Below are positions 40,101-46,191 of a DNA stretch of 64,000 nucleotides, in pieces. The number at the start of each line of letters is the position of its first letter. The stretch's first letter is position 1. The notes beneath the pieces are model-generated. The model was not told where the DNA came from. It did no database searches and worked only from the letters and a program-made list of their open reading frames with translations. The DNA is from Pictodentalium vernedei (lineage: Eukaryota; Mollusca; Scaphopoda; Dentaliida; Dentaliidae): positions 72,026,956-72,090,955 of the forward strand of contig CM062292.1 of the NCBI GenBank assembly GCA_031216915.1, read 5' to 3'. Made by a program: the position numbers and the translations under genes.

Positions 40101-43100
40101 ATACCAAGTGATTTGGTACATGAGCACCCAGCAGATGGAATGATCAATATACCAACACCAGCCTAATTTTTTTAGGGGAGCCATTGCACCCTGTTCTGGG
40201 GCTCTTGCAAAACTAAATTAAGCAAAGCAGAGGTCGATTTAATTTTTAAAAATTGAATAGCAGTTTTCTAACTTGGATAAATTTGGATTAGCATTTCCTA
40301 TTATTTACATGATTTTTCATTTGAAATTGATTGGCTGTAGTTGAGAATTGATTCAAAAACTGCTATGCGAAATTATCCAGTTAAATCGAGCCCTGAATTC
40401 ATAATTTAGCTCCCCTTAATTTGGATTAATATCAAATTGCTTTAAATCAGTCAATAATGCCTCCCACCCCCACACAAACACTCCTGAAGTGATCTAAGAA
40501 GAGCTCTTGCAGCTCCCCAGGGATTTTCAAACAATCAGACCTGCCCTCATATGTATCCTTCCGTGCAGGACAAATGGAAGCGCGGTGACTCAGTGGTTAT
40601 GGCATTGAACTTCAAACCGAGAGGTCCACACTTAGATCCCTGCCAGGGGTAACTGCATTGGGTTCTTGGGCAAGGCACTTAATACCAATTGCCCATGATG
40701 GGGCACAGTGGCACTATATACTACTAAGGAGTACTGCACGTCGATGATGCGCCAGTCTTCAACCAATGTAACCCTGCTTGTGCGGAGTTAGTATGTTGGA
40801 GGAGTCCGACAGTTGCTCATCACTGTTCGGTGGTTCCTCCACCAGTAAAACTGTCTGACACAGGATGACCCAGGCTGTCGAAAATGCCATTAAACTCCTA
40901 TAAATAAATATTTGCAGGACAAATTAAAACTTAATGATCCAACAAGCAAATCAGAAGTTCATGGGCCACTACCAGGAATTCTATCCAGTGGTCTATTAAC
41001 CCTTTACCCAACAAATCGGGATGCATCCGCCGATGTATTTCAGTTAAAACTAGAAGTCCAGTCATGAAATGCGCACAAATAATACGTTGATCTGCGTGTT
41101 AATCTACGCGTTATGACCAAAGTAAGGCTATCAAATTTTGTACATATGGCTTGTACACAAGGAATGTTTCAGCCAATGGACCTCCGGATAAACCGGAGGT
41201 CCATTGGCAGAAACATTGCATGTGTTTGCTATGAGTAACCAGGAGAACCTGTCGTGCTTTGGATGCAATTCGATATGCAATTGCGCACAATTCCTATGTG
41301 CAATTAAGCCTAGATAAGCACACAGTTCGTGACAGGACTTCTAGTTTTAACTGCATGCAAATTCAGTAGTTGAAAAAATGTTTTTCAAAGAATTTCAACA
41401 AAACCATATCATGTGACCCCTTGTTGGAACGAGCTCACCGAGCTTGTTCCAACAAGGGGTCACATGATATGGTTTTGTTGGAATTTTTTGAAAAATTTGA
41501 AAAAATGATATTGAAAATAATAAATTTTGGTATCGTCTGCATTCGGTAAAGGGTTAAAGGGAGATGTGCTTGTTGGGGTCTCTAGTATTCTTAGTAAGAC
41601 CACAAGTGGCTGAAAACATGAATCAATCACATAGTGTATACTACAGACACCAATGTGAAACGGTCCTCTTAAACACCGGAATTATTCGGAATTGCCAGTT
41701 TTATGTCGTATTTTTCACTCTTTGCTAATTATTTTAAATATTTAATCACAGAGTTGTAAAAACTGTTCTCAACAAGTATCCAGAGATGTTCTATGTTGCC
41801 ATTCCTCTTATGATTTGTGGTGTCAGAATTCACCGCATCAACAAGCCAATGAATAAATTGGCCATAACCATCATCCAACTGGCCTATTGTCACTGTCTTT
41901 GTTGGCAAACCTTTCAATATATTGTATACAGATTATTTTATATGTATGCAACGCCAGCTACATGTATGAGAGGTGTGTGATAAACACGATGGTCATTGAT
42001 TTTTTTGTCTGTATTTTGGTTTTTATTTATCGCCTTCCATGCACCACTCGCATTGCATTCAGTGGGCACAACACTCTATTCCGTTTCGTGTGCCGTCATT
42101 CCTTAGAATGAGCAAGTGTTCCAGTTCTATGTCCTGTTCCTGTGAATTTTTTTTACTGAGGCTCAAGTTTACTAATAATTAGACCCATCATCATGTTGGG
42201 CTGAAACGGCTGGTTCATTTTCTTAACCGACAAAACGAGAGCTATAACCGGATAATATCTGGTTATCCGTGGCCATTATTTCACTGAATATGGGAACAAA
42301 ACTTTAGTTGTTGGAAAGCAGTATTCTCAAACTATTCCATAGTGTGTATACAAACGAACGTTGTTGAGTACTCACCGTTCGTTTGTATACACACTACGGA
42401 ATAGTTTCTGCGATTACTCACTACTCACAGAAAATGCCGATCATTAACGGAGTTTTGAACGCCAAAGTTGATTATTTCGCAATATTTACAACGTGGCTTC
42501 CATGTGTAATCTATCACAAAGGAGAAGCGGCAGATTTACATTTTAAACGTGGAATGATGATCACTTCTATCGATATTTCGGATAACCGGTTGACGTTTTT
42601 TTCTAATCTGTTAGGTAGCTAACTGGTTTCAAACCGATTTATCTGGTTAACCATTTCAGTACTATAATCATGCCAGTCTTATAATCAAAATGGTATTATT
42701 TGGAGTACTTCTGGTATTTAGGAGGACTCATGAGAAATGCATGATTTCAAAAAGTGCATGTAAGAGTTCCGCTTGCCTGAATTATACAGTTACTTTATAA
42801 CCGCGCACCTGAAACTTGGAGCGAATTACATGGTTCACAAATGGTTCAGCCTCAGTCAGACCAGCAATTTTCAAGCCGATATGACGGGAACTGTAGAAAT
42901 AGATTTATAAAAAAAATTGAAAAATCTCAAAACTTCTTTGATATTATGACGAAAACACACTCTTAAACACCAATTTTATCGGAATTATTTAAAAAGACAG
43001 AAACATTTATTTTAGTATTAGGGGACTCGTCCGATTTCCCATATGGTAAACAAACAGTCGTGTTAGTCCACGTGTAAATTTGACAGTGGTTGAAATCACC

Positions 43101-43291
43101 GGCTCAATTTGCCAACACATTTTTATCTCACCTCCAAAGTATTCCCAGAATGGAATAGAATGGTCTCGTTGAACAAGATGGGGACCTTTGAAACTGAGTT
43201 TGTACTGGAATTTTTTTCTTGGAATCTGTCCATAAACATTCAAAACAAAAAAGAAAACAAGCGAAAGCTTTGCAATATCTGTCCAAGCCAT
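13032..43291 (-). CDS. LMAN1: LMAN1 / ERGIC-53 gene, exons 1-7 (join; 3' part outside the window)
   Basis: Cargo receptor of the early secretory pathway: it binds high-mannose glycoproteins in the ER and cycles to the ER-Golgi intermediate compartment. Seven exons join in phase into 236 codons plus one base. Residues 1-21 look like a signal peptide (hydrophobic run ending VYG). Residues about 28-236 match the L-type lectin domain. Against human LMAN1 numbering as I recall it, the functional residues sit at a constant offset of 18: D103, D134, N138, H160 and D163 (calcium and mannose binding), C172 and C212 (disulfide), and the GGL loop at 233-235. The seventh exon ends just after ATGGLA with a donor; the coiled coil, transmembrane helix and KKFF-type tail are not found. 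Introns from 5' to 3' are about 6.6, 4.8, 4.7, 4.9, 5.8 and 2.7 kb, then more than 13 kb. Seen: exons, splice sites, phases. Known: function. LMAN1L is a vertebrate paralogue and less likely. Confidence 0.95.
13250..13478 (-). mobile_element. SINE with tRNA-Ser/Leu-like head, minus orientation
   Basis: The tail complement TTTATTTATTGG and body (GTTCAATGACACTTCCCACAGCC) run into a tRNA-like head (minus strand) with A box GTGGCCGAGTGGT and B box GGGTTCGAACCCC. The head is the left arm of the palindrome described next. Confidence 0.65.
13370..13590. repeat. Inverted pair of tRNA-like heads (about 110-bp arms)
   Basis: 13370-13478 and 13479-13590 are near-perfect reverse complements meeting at ACAGACCGGTCTGT. 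Each arm is a full tRNA-Ser/Leu-like promoter unit (A box GTGGCCGAGTGGT, B box GGGTTCGAACCCC) ending TGGCATGCCAATGTAAACAA-like text. The right arm lacks the SINE body. The structure would fold into one long hairpin. Confidence 0.8.
13830..14550. repeat. Palindromic element, family D, interrupted
   Basis: The arms AATTTGTTCACGACTTTGC / GTTACAATTTACAGGAGAGTGG and GGCACTCTCCTATAAATTGT correspond to the D copy at 36598-37255. The centre is interrupted by the hAT-like element at 13907-14398. Confidence 0.65.
13907..14398. mobile_element. hAT-like non-autonomous element, 492 bp
   Basis: Ends are TAGGGATGTCA and TGACAGCCCTA, with subterminal AATCGATTAAT repeats in both orientations. It is flanked by GCAAAAG at 13900-13906 and 14399-14405, the expected direct duplication. 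It contains a C-run (about 13985-14001) and a hairpin around 14090-14195 with arms TTCAAAGCTTTGATGTTCTGAAC.. (first 20 bases alike). Confidence 0.75.
14751..15520. mobile_element. Tc1/mariner-like non-autonomous element with iterated ends
   Basis: It starts CAGTAAAACCTGTCTTGAGA and ends with GGTCTCTCGAGACAGG..CTACTG, flanked by TA on both sides (14749-14750, 15521-15522). The phrase CCTGTCTTGAGAGACCAC is repeated about six times in the left half and twice more on the right. The interior holds a long palindrome (about 15190-15345). Confidence 0.75.
15521..15824. repeat. Degenerate 60-bp tandem repeat next to LMAN1 exon 6
   Basis: Phrases like CTTACTGTAAGTAAATAGTC, ATATGTTAAAATAAGGATGG and AAAAATTA recur four to five times at about 60-base spacing between 15527 and 15824. 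The last repeat runs right into the exon 6 donor, so the donor GTAAGTGG itself resembles the repeat. Confidence 0.6.
15825..15924 (-). CDS. LMAN1: LMAN1 exon 6
   Basis: A 100-base exon that completes S162 and encodes residues 163-195 (DGMNQQLAGCLRDYRNKPFP ... YYKNALT). It matches the DGASQALASCQRDFRNKPYPVRAKITYYQNTLT segment. It carries D163 and C172, the first cysteine of the lectin disulfide. The acceptor is TGTTGCAG and the donor GTAAGTGG. Confidence 0.95.
16064..16486. mobile_element. W-family palindromic element, copy 1
   Basis: Inverted ends CAGTGGAGCCCACTTAATTG and the near complement ending GAATTCTACTG. TA follows on the right. The centre is a hairpin TTGTTTGACAGAGCTC TATGA GAGCTCTGTCAAACAA. 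AATTGTATAT-type repeats lie in both arms. Confidence 0.75.
16560..17182 (+). mobile_element. SINE, plus orientation, split by a second SINE
   Basis: 16560-16756 and 17136-17182 are the two parts of one plus-strand SINE (GCTAAGGTGTATTGCACTTC, TCCGGCTTCCTCCACTTGTAAAACTG, then GCCATTGTGCAGAAATATGTG and tail AATAAATAAATA). The interrupting SINE is 16757-17123. Confidence 0.8.
16757..17123 (-). mobile_element. tRNA-headed SINE, full length, inserted in another SINE
   Basis: It is flanked by the exact 12-bp duplication GAGGTCATGATT (16745-16756 and 17124-17135). Read on the minus strand it has a tRNA-like head (A box GTGGCTCAGTGGTAGACTG, B box GGTCGATCCCC), a body containing GGTTCTCTCCAGGTACTCCG, and an AATAAATAAATA tail. 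Confidence 0.9.
17385..17998 (+). mobile_element. SINE, plus orientation, split by a second SINE
   Basis: 17385-17575 carries the body (GGGGGCATGGTGGCGTTGTG...) and 17953-17998 the 3' part and tail (AAACTCCAATAAATAAATA). The break is the SINE at 17576-17942. Confidence 0.8.
17576..17942 (-). mobile_element. tRNA-headed SINE, full length, inserted in another SINE
   Basis: Exact 10-bp duplication TCCTACATGA at 17566-17575 and 17943-17952. Its head and body are the same as 16757-17123, a close relative. Confidence 0.88.
18080..18150. repeat. Family D hairpin centre
   Basis: TTGGAGAGTGCC TTCT GGCACTCGCCAA, with GTTACAATTTATT and its complement as outer arms. Confidence 0.55.
18292..18533. mobile_element. 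piggyBac-type miniature element, family B
   Basis: TTAACCCTTTATCTAACG ... GATAAAGGGTTAA. Inner arms TCCGCCCGCGTAATATG and ATCGTCTGCG. Central hairpin CATGTGACCCCTCGTTGGAA with its complement. Confidence 0.85.
18748..19142. mobile_element. hAT-like element with AGGGTTC ends
   Basis: Ends AGGGTTCATGCAGGCAAGG and CCCTGCGGGAACCCT. Both subterminal parts repeat TTCAAGGC/TTTTCAAGGCC. The centre is a hairpin with arms around CTCCTCCCACTTCCCT and AGTGGGAGGAGG. The same hairpin arms occur at 60595-60640. Confidence 0.55.
19308..19737. mobile_element. W-family palindromic element, copy 2
   Basis: CAGTAGAATCCTCTTAATTG ... AATTAAGTGGGCTCCACTG with TA on both sides (19306-19307, 19738-19739). It is inverted relative to 16064-16486, with the same hairpin centre. 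Confidence 0.85.
19954..21210. mobile_element. hAT-like element H, copy 1 (1257 bp)
   Basis: Ends CAGGGACCAGCCTAGG and CACGGCTGGTCCCTG, with an exact 8-bp duplication CTGGGTAC at 19946-19953 and 21211-21218. Both copies in the window keep a 92-codon plus-strand frame (20576-20854 here). I do not recognise it; it is too short for a transposase. Compared with copy 2 this copy has an extra segment of about 120 bases (about 20955-21080) bordered by CACTCA on both sides. Confidence 0.9.
21271..21545 (-). mobile_element. SINE, 5'-truncated, minus orientation
   Basis: Exact 15-bp duplication TTTTATTACCTGATA at 21256-21270 and 21546-21560. The body is complete but the tRNA or 5S head is missing, as expected of incomplete reverse transcription. 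Confidence 0.88.
21761..21822 (-). CDS. LMAN1: LMAN1 exon 5
   Basis: A 62-base exon for residues 142-161 plus two bases, starting RNNPYVMAMVNDG and ending KKYDHQ. It matches KNNPAIVIIGNNGQIHYDHQ of human LMAN1. H160 is the sugar-binding histidine. The acceptor is GGTTTCAG and the donor GTGAGCTG. It ends in phase 2. Confidence 0.95.
22059..24186. mobile_element. TA-flanked element Y carrying a hAT element
   Basis: The inverted ends run for about 45 bases, starting CAGTACGTGACAAGCGGATT and ending with its near complement (..ATCCACTTGTCACGTACTG), with TA on both sides. The subterminal parts carry ACCGGGATTCCCGG-like and ACCGGGTTCAACCGGG text. It contains the hAT copy at 22845-23979. The flanks form the palindromic repeat also seen at 48985-49075, where the site is unoccupied. 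Confidence 0.75.
22845..23979. mobile_element. hAT-like element H, copy 2 (1135 bp)
   Basis: Same ends as copy 1. Exact 8-bp duplication GTCAGAAC at 22837-22844 and 23980-23987. It carries the same 92-codon frame (about 23465-23743), with seven residue changes relative to copy 1. Confidence 0.9.
24255..24300. repeat. GGT/GGGGT microsatellite
   Basis: Purine-rich run of GGTGGTGGGGGT units; a possible G-quadruplex former on the plus strand. Confidence 0.85.
24548..24913 (-). mobile_element. tRNA-headed SINE, full length
   Basis: Exact 15-bp duplication ACTGTAGATTAGTAT at 24533-24547 and 24914-24928. Minus-strand head with A box GTGGATCAGTGGTAGACTG and B box GAGTTCGATCCCC, the common body, and an AATAAATAAATA tail. 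Confidence 0.92.
25066..25316. mobile_element. piggyBac-type miniature element, family A (L-R arms)
   Basis: The left arm is TTAACCCTTTACCTAACATG AAAAGCAGACGACAC; the right arm ends GGCCGGTTTTGGCCGTTACG and TTGGGTAAAGGGTTAA. The hairpin is ATAGGTTATGACCCCTCG with its complement. Confidence 0.88.
25542..25770 (-). mobile_element. SINE, variant body, minus orientation
   Basis: Exact 13-bp duplication ACTCGAATGAAAT at 25529-25541 and 25771-25783. It has the shared 3' segment (GTCACATATTTATGCACAATG) with the variant body as at 110-312. The tail is TTTG-based (TTTGTTTGTTTG). Confidence 0.88.
26193..26435. mobile_element. piggyBac-type miniature element, family C (worn)
   Basis: TTAACCCTTTACCGAACATAG ... 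GTTGGGAAAGGCTTA. Its hairpin is AAATATGGATGTCATTGGAA CCAGCTC with its complement. The arm sequence differs from families A and B, but the hairpin tip is the same type. Confidence 0.65.
26760..26867 (-). CDS. LMAN1: LMAN1 exon 4
   Basis: A 108-base exon, exactly 36 codons, encoding residues 106-141 (AIWYTEQRGFEGPVFG ... FMDSFDNDAQ). The DSFDND motif is the calcium-binding loop of L-type lectins, with D134 and N138 as ligands. The acceptor is TTCTTTAG and the donor GTGAGTTA. It is in phase 0 at both ends. Confidence 0.95.
27091..27147 (-). mobile_element. Very short SINE fragment with target duplication
   Basis: Only the last 57 bases of the SINE, flanked by exact TACGTCAATTT at 27080-27090 and 27148-27158: an extreme 5' truncation. 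Confidence 0.75.
27160..27520 (-). mobile_element. 5S-headed SINE, minus orientation
   Basis: The common body is followed by a 5S rRNA-like head (minus strand: CTTAACTTCGGTGATCTGACG corresponds to the 5S box C region), ending around 27520. It lies 12 bases from the fragment at 27091-27147. Confidence 0.7.
27623..28467. mobile_element. E-family element with an inner hAT-like insertion
   Basis: CAATATGGCCACTGTGGATTG ... CATGGTGACTGTACTG, TA at both ends. Inside, about 27767-28424 has ends TAGCTGCAATGATTAA and ATCATTGCAGCCCTA, a hAT-type pair. Centre hairpin at 28251-28320, with arms CAAGAAGCAAATCTGCAGTT and complement. Confidence 0.65.
28555..29112 (+). mobile_element. CR1-like LINE, 3' part of the reverse transcriptase ORF
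   Basis: Translated pieces match the C-terminal end of CR1-group reverse transcriptases: LVHAFVTSRLDYCNLFLFGC near 28650, INRVQAIQNSVTRIVT at about 28720, TGC/LLGRELNLKF-type LHWLPI region at 28800-28860, GDRAFSEATCTSLLWNKLPG at 28990-29050 and LDSLKSSLYTHFFR at the stop. At least two frameshifts separate these pieces and the upstream endonuclease and catalytic domains are absent. It is a 5'-truncated, decayed copy within LMAN1 intron 3. Confidence 0.85.
29286..30103. mobile_element. hAT-like non-autonomous element, 818 bp
   Basis: Ends TAGTGATGAACCGATCATCA and GATTATCGGTTCATCACTA. Flanked by (G/A)TCACATA at 29278-29285 and 30104-30111. No transposase frame. Confidence 0.82.
30405..31110. 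repeat. Direct duplication, second unit carrying a miniature element
   Basis: The unit at about 30405-30650 (CTATGAAATACGACATCAGC ... TTCTACGCATTCTTGAACAT) is repeated at about 30647-31110. Both have a hairpin around GAGTCTTTGATCATTCATCAA or similar. The second unit contains 30677-30913 at the base pair where the first reads CAAGTTAACAG. Confidence 0.82.
30677..30913. mobile_element. piggyBac-type miniature element, family A (R-L arms), with empty-site paralogue
   Basis: The left end TTAACCCTTTACCCAACG has the R arm; the right end TTTTCATGTTAGGTAAAAAGG has the L arm. Its host repeat exists without the insertion at about 30442, defining TTAA as the target. Confidence 0.88.
31255..31495. repeat. 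Palindromic miniature element
   Basis: The outer arms CATCTGCAAAATAAGGTCCC and GGACCTCATTCTGCAAATG, and the inner hairpin GATGCTACCCTGC ACA GCAGGGTAGCATC, together give a double stem. It abuts LMAN1 exon 3. Confidence 0.65.
31523..31620 (-). CDS. LMAN1: LMAN1 exon 3
   Basis: A 98-base exon encoding residues 74-105, from SIWTRNVNTAENW to VTGRGRVGADGL. It matches the human SVWTKTK..FENWEVEVTFRVTGRGRIGADGL segment. D103 of the GADGL motif is a carbohydrate/calcium-binding residue. The acceptor is TTTCCAG and the donor GTAAGAA. It ends in phase 0. Confidence 0.95.
31840..32153. mobile_element. Tc1/mariner-like miniature element T, copy 1
   Basis: CAGTTAAAACTAGAAGTCCTG ... ACAGGACTTCTAGTTTTCACTG, 314 bp, TA on both sides. 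Centre hairpin GGACCTCTGGG TAA CCCAGAGGTCC inside CCAATG..CATTGG. Confidence 0.88.
32440..33700. repeat. Tandem repeat, about 155-bp period, with nuclear-receptor-like palindromes
   Basis: Eight units. The phrase GGTCAAAATAAATAGGCTTC recurs at about 32524, 32667, 32820, 32986, 33141, 33297, 33449 and 33609. Each unit also has a near or perfect (A)GGTCACTGTGACCT followed by TGACCTTTGGCACA. Plus-strand frames stay open across several units only because the period is close to a multiple of three; the peptide MVKINRLLPLIIPNPHMK is not a known protein. It lies in LMAN1 intron 2. Confidence 0.88.
33768..34100. repeat. Hairpin repeat, also present at 63570-63845
   Basis: GTGTTGTGTTTTTCTTGTCA, the hairpin CTTATTGGCTC...GAGCCAATAAG, then CACACGGGCCACTAGTCCAG and CAGTAAAACCGTTTCACC. 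The copy at 63.6 kb shares all of these blocks in the same order. Confidence 0.65.
34446..35067. mobile_element. V-type element with inner miniature element
   Basis: Ends AGAGCTGAAATGGTTAACC and TTAACCATTTCAGCTCT. Both subterminal regions have ATCGATTAACCAA-type repeats. About 34714-34950 is a decayed family A piggyBac-type element (hairpin CATAGCTTATGACCCCTC). Confidence 0.6.
35846..36324. mobile_element. V-related palindromic element, copy 1
   Basis: GGGCTGAAACGGTTGGTTTC ... TCCGGTTAACCATTTCAG. The middle has ACAAACGAATGTTGTTGAGT, CTACGGAATAGTTTCTGC and GGAGAAGCGGAAGATTTAC, all shared with 42211-42661. Confidence 0.65.
36445..36501 (-). CDS. LMAN1: LMAN1 exon 2
   Basis: A 57-base exon that completes residue 54 and encodes AIASDENIRLTPSLRSKK, matching the AIPSSDQIRVAPSLKSQRG segment of vertebrate LMAN1. 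The acceptor is a long T-run ending CAG and the donor is GTATTTAC. It enters and leaves in phase 1, matching both neighbours. It is too short for an ORF scan and was recognised only by homology and splice sites. Confidence 0.92.
36598..37255. repeat. Palindromic element, family D, carrying a SINE
   Basis: Ends GTTAACTGGTAGAGTGC and GCACTGTACCAGTTAA; inner arms GCCTCATTACAATTTATGGG and CCATAAATTGTAACAAGGC. About 260 bases without the SINE. Confidence 0.75.
36680..37073 (+). mobile_element. 5S-headed SINE, full length (394 bp)
   Basis: Exact 11-bp duplication TATGGGAGAGT at 36669-36679 and 37074-37084. 36705-36775 is 5S rRNA-like: TCTCGTCGGATCACCGAAG, TTAAACGTCGAGCCTGGTA, TCCTCGGATGGGTGACCGT, covering the internal promoter (A box, intermediate element, C box). 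The common body and an AATAAATAAATA tail follow. Confidence 0.92.
37349..38500. mobile_element. hAT-like element with GGGCTGCACGGT ends
   Basis: Starts GGGGCTGCACGGTATTCGG and ends CCGTAAAACCGTGCAGCCC; ACCGGTATACC/ACACCGGTATT repeats are subterminal. No transposase frame; the 61- and 86-codon frames inside are unrecognised. A second end of this family is at 39346-39410. The target duplication is unclear. Confidence 0.6.
38618..39099. mobile_element. Tc1/mariner-like miniature element T, copy 2
   Basis: CAGTTAAAACTAGAAGTCCTG ... GGGCTTCTAGTTTTAACTG after TA. Its centre is inverted relative to copies 1 and 3. It is longer by about 163 bases because of 38877-39039. Confidence 0.85.
38877..39039. 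mobile_element. Small CAGGG-ended element inside element T
   Basis: CAGGGTGTTTTTTG ... CAAATACCCTG with AACGT repeated on both sides. The unoccupied text is seen in copy 3 of element T. TTTGGATTAGCA-like text resembling its interior also occurs at 40250-40440. Confidence 0.6.
39501..39675. mobile_element. piggyBac-type miniature element, family B (decayed)
   Basis: GTTTACCTAACAAATTGG, CATGTAATATAGAAATTGAGC, then the hairpin CAAGTGACCCTGCATTGGAA / TTCCAGTGAGGGTTCACATG. The right end is lost. Confidence 0.5.
40576..40912 (+). mobile_element. tRNA-headed SINE, full length, plus orientation
   Basis: Exact 12-bp duplication TGCAGGACAAAT at 40564-40575 and 40913-40924. Head GCGGTGACTCAGTGGTTATG (A box) ... 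GAGGTCCACACTTAGATCCC (weak B box), common body, tail TATAAATAAATAT. Confidence 0.9.
40996..41557. mobile_element. piggyBac-type miniature element, family B, carrying element T copy 3
   Basis: TTAACCCTTTACCCAACAAATC ... TTCGGTAAAGGGTTAA. 41041-41353 is the guest; removing it leaves the usual family B length of about 250. Confidence 0.85.
41041..41353. mobile_element. Tc1/mariner-like miniature element T, copy 3
   Basis: CAGTTAAAACTAGAAGTCCAG ... ACAGGACTTCTAGTTTTAACTG, hairpin GGACCTCCGGA TAAA CCGGAGGTCC. Same orientation as copy 1. Confidence 0.88.
42211..42661. mobile_element. V-related palindromic element, copy 2
   Basis: GGGCTGAAACGGCTGGTTC ... ATCTGGTTAACCATTTCAG, collinear with 35846-36324. 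Centre hairpin ACACACTA...TTCGTTTGTATACACACTAC. It lies in LMAN1 intron 1. Confidence 0.65.
42664..43125. other. Start of LMAN1 intron 1, nothing assigned
   Basis: No repeat copy or exon could be recognised in this stretch next to exon 1. Confidence 0.4.
43132..43291 (-). CDS. LMAN1: LMAN1 exon 1 (start codon, signal peptide, start of lectin domain)
   Basis: Codons 1-53 plus one base, starting MAWTDIAKL. A hydrophobic stretch at residues 9-20 forms a signal peptide with likely cleavage near residue 21. It is followed by FQYKLSFKGPHLVQ and IPFWEYFG, which match the FEYKYSFKGPHLV...VPFW opening of the lectin domain in LMAN1. The start is chosen because it is the only ATG before the signal peptide. 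The donor is GTGAGATAA (minus strand), and the exon ends in phase 1. Confidence 0.95.
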
Positions 43292-43440
43292 CTTGCAGCG
43301 ATGTAAATAAACGACACCGGGTGGAAGTCAGCCAACGAAGGGAGAAAACTCTTCGAAAAACTTTGGTTAAACCCGACTGTGACACGTTTCACCGGTGTCG
43401 GAAGTTTTGATGTCCCTTGATGGATTAGTTCATTGGTTCA
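43292..43440 (-). promoter_or_regulatory. LMAN1: Probable 5' UTR and proximal promoter of LMAN1
   Basis: No splice acceptor is visible just upstream of the LMAN1 start, so this should be leader and core promoter. An inverted CCAAT (CCAAT on the minus strand, 43432-43436) lies about 140 bases upstream of the ATG. The ACCGGT palindrome at 43391-43396 and the CACCGGG at about 43317 are GC-richer than the surroundings. No TATA box is seen. Assignment is by position and these weak motifs only. Confidence 0.35.
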
Positions 43441-46190
43441 GTAAAAACATTCAGTTGATTGATGGATGATCTTGTTCTGTTTAATCAGATCACTATCTGG
43501 ATGAAAAGCATCTTAGGGCTGATAATAATGGCATCTAACACAAATTTGAAACAGGCTGTCTGCAATACCTGACACGTAAACAGGGTTGTGTGTGAGTGCA
43601 TGTGTCTGTGTGTGCTGGGGGGAGGGGGGGGGGGGGGGGGGGTCAGAGGCTTTGTAGAATATGTCTATTTACAGGCTTGTCGGATAATATTTTAGGCCTG
43701 TAGTCTTGATAGCATGGGTTAGCCAGATGGACTTGGCCAAATGAAGTGTGTGGGGCGGGGGATAGAGCAGAATATTAAAAATTATATCCCCTCCACTTCA
43801 AGACTTCATTTCATCTAGTGCTGGGTTAAGAGTGTGCCTCCCCATTGGCACCGAGAGGGGGGGGGGGGGGCAACTGCCGGGGAGTTTGGGTGTTTTAAAA
43901 AGGTATAGGTTGCCCTGTCGAAACGTCTGAGCTGAAAGTTGTGAGAAGGCTTTTGGTACGGGCCCTCGACGCTGGTGGAAGTGGCAAGAGTGCGTAGTAC
44001 CTTATTGACCAGGTTTCATTCAATTCATATAAAAAAACACTTGTTCTAATTTGCTGGTTTTCCACCGGTCTTTCCTGCATCGTGGTGGTCACGATTAGGC
44101 CCATCTTTGGAAAAAAATCCACCATACACACAGAAATGCAGGCAATAAATTATCCAAATTGTAAGGAAATAATCGAGTAGATATTTTCAAGAAAATGCAG
44201 AAGAATGCTTCTCCTAGTACTGATTTAGTACTAGCACTGATTTAAAAAAAGACTCCCCGCTAATCGCTCAGCGCCTTGTGCACTCGCAGGGCCCCTAATG
44301 CCCTATCTACACATTGCCCCAGGACCCGTCCTCTCTCTCTCAGCGGCCGTGTGCACCCCCCCCCCCCCCCCCCCATACATGTACTACGTGAAAGTCCGGG
44401 TCTTCTCAGGGAACAAAAAGTAAATTTTTTATGGCAGTTGGAGCACCATTTAAGTGCTTGTACGTTTTGGGGCGTGTGTACCCAGAAAGTGAAGGTAAAG
44501 CTATGGCAAAATGACTCATGGAATATCAGAGTGAGAGCTGACCTACATGAAGCAGTTCTGGGGATTTCAGGCGGCATGAATGTAAATGAAAGGTTGACAT
44601 TTCTTAGAAAAAGTGTGTGGGGGAGGGGGCGCCTACGCTACTGGTAGTCTCCTATGTATTCTGCTAGGTGTTCACCAAGCGTTCAGAGAAACAACTGTCT
44701 TGTTATTACGGTGGTCTATGCCATGCAATTGTTTGCTAGGAAGTAACGACACAATGCATCAGCGTCTGTTAACTGTCGCAAGAGGTGATGCTGTGCGTCG
44801 CAAATTTCTGCTTAAATTTTATAGCCTCTCCGCACCACTGGAAAAAGCCACCATGCCAAATGATGTAAAATAGGTAGCCTACACAACTAAAAAGCATGGA
44901 GAATCGGCCCGACATATACACTGCCAAACAAGGATAACCCAATGGGAGACATATTTCCCCAGAGTTAACACCTGACAGTTCATTTGTTTTATATTCTAAA
45001 TGGTTAATTGGTGCCGAGTTCTATAGCGTCTAGGCCTAATGCAATGTAGATCTCCAGTAGGCCCTGTTCAGTGAAGGCCTTTTGATACAAAGACCGAGCT
45101 ATATGTGTTCTTGCATAGTGAACTGGTTGAGTGAAACTTGTTTATTTCAAGTGTGTTTGTGTGATTATTGTAGGCGAAATACTTATTTCTGGTAAAATGC
45201 CCGGTAACCCGGTAATTAAACTACATTTTAGAGTACCGTGTGCGACTCTAAACATGGACCCGAGAAAAGTAACAAATTAACGAAATAAGAAATATATGAG
45301 CACGATCAAGTAATCTTCGTTCTATATATCGGGAGGGGGCGAACCCCACTGGCCTTGGCATATTTGGTAGTTTCACCACCATGGAAGAGGACCACCATTA
45401 AGTTTGTCTTAATTTTAGATATATAAAATATAATTTATCTACCCGAGAAAATATTAATACTTGTAATAGAGATATCTGGCAGAATAATGGTGGGTAGAAC
45501 CGTTATGTGCGGCTGTACTTTATAATAACACGGATCAGCTCCAGTGATGTTTTCCGCAATTTAGAAGTAGGGAAACAGGGCTTATCATTGTACAGTACGG
45601 CAGCTGTGGACTGGCCACAGTGGCGACCCAATAGTGTCTGCTCCCGGACATACTTAAGCAATGGTCCCATATATGCCGAAGGCATATCCTAATGCCGCAG
45701 GTCTGAAGTGATGCTGGTTATAGGAGGTATGTCCCCTTATATTGGTGGGGGTCTTGGATAGTGGCAGAGCTTTTCGGTGTCTAGGAGATCCATCCTTCCC
45801 TCCCCCCCCCCAAAAAAAAATTTCTCCACCCCGCCCCAACTCAAACCCCATTTCAGCTATATTCACCCATCAATCACATGTTACATGTACATCCGCGTTG
45901 AGGCAAAACACTGATACACAATTTGGTGTTGGGAACGATCATTATAGTTCGTTCGGAAATGAAGCACAAACACGACTCCGAAGTCAATATGGGCCACTGT
46001 CATGTTTTGAAAACCAATCACGTATGTGTAAATGGTTTGTTCATCTCTTCACCTGTCCTAGTGTCCATCCAAACTTATTTTGGTTTCCGTACGATAACTT
46101 GAATAATAAAGGGATCTTCACATTTGACATGAAAGTCATTTACATCGAAGATTGAATGACAATACTGGCATTTGGTTACATTCACGGTGT
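43441..46190. other. LMAN1 upstream region, low-complexity runs, no gene supported
   Basis: Contains G-runs at about 43617-43642 and 43856-43871 and C-runs at about 44347-44363 and 45803-45813. Several frames are open for 80-137 codons (44276-44647, 44613-44873, 45742-46155), but they are proline/glycine artefacts of those runs or unrecognised. No exon with matching splice sites was found. 45640-45700 has the hairpin TATATGCCGAAGGCATAT. Confidence 0.45.
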
Positions 46191-46191
46191 C

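Noticed and set aside
44276-44647. Frames of 105-137 codons at 44276-44647 and 45742-46155
   Set aside because: Their length is due to C- and G-runs (proline/glycine stretches); no splice sites or family.
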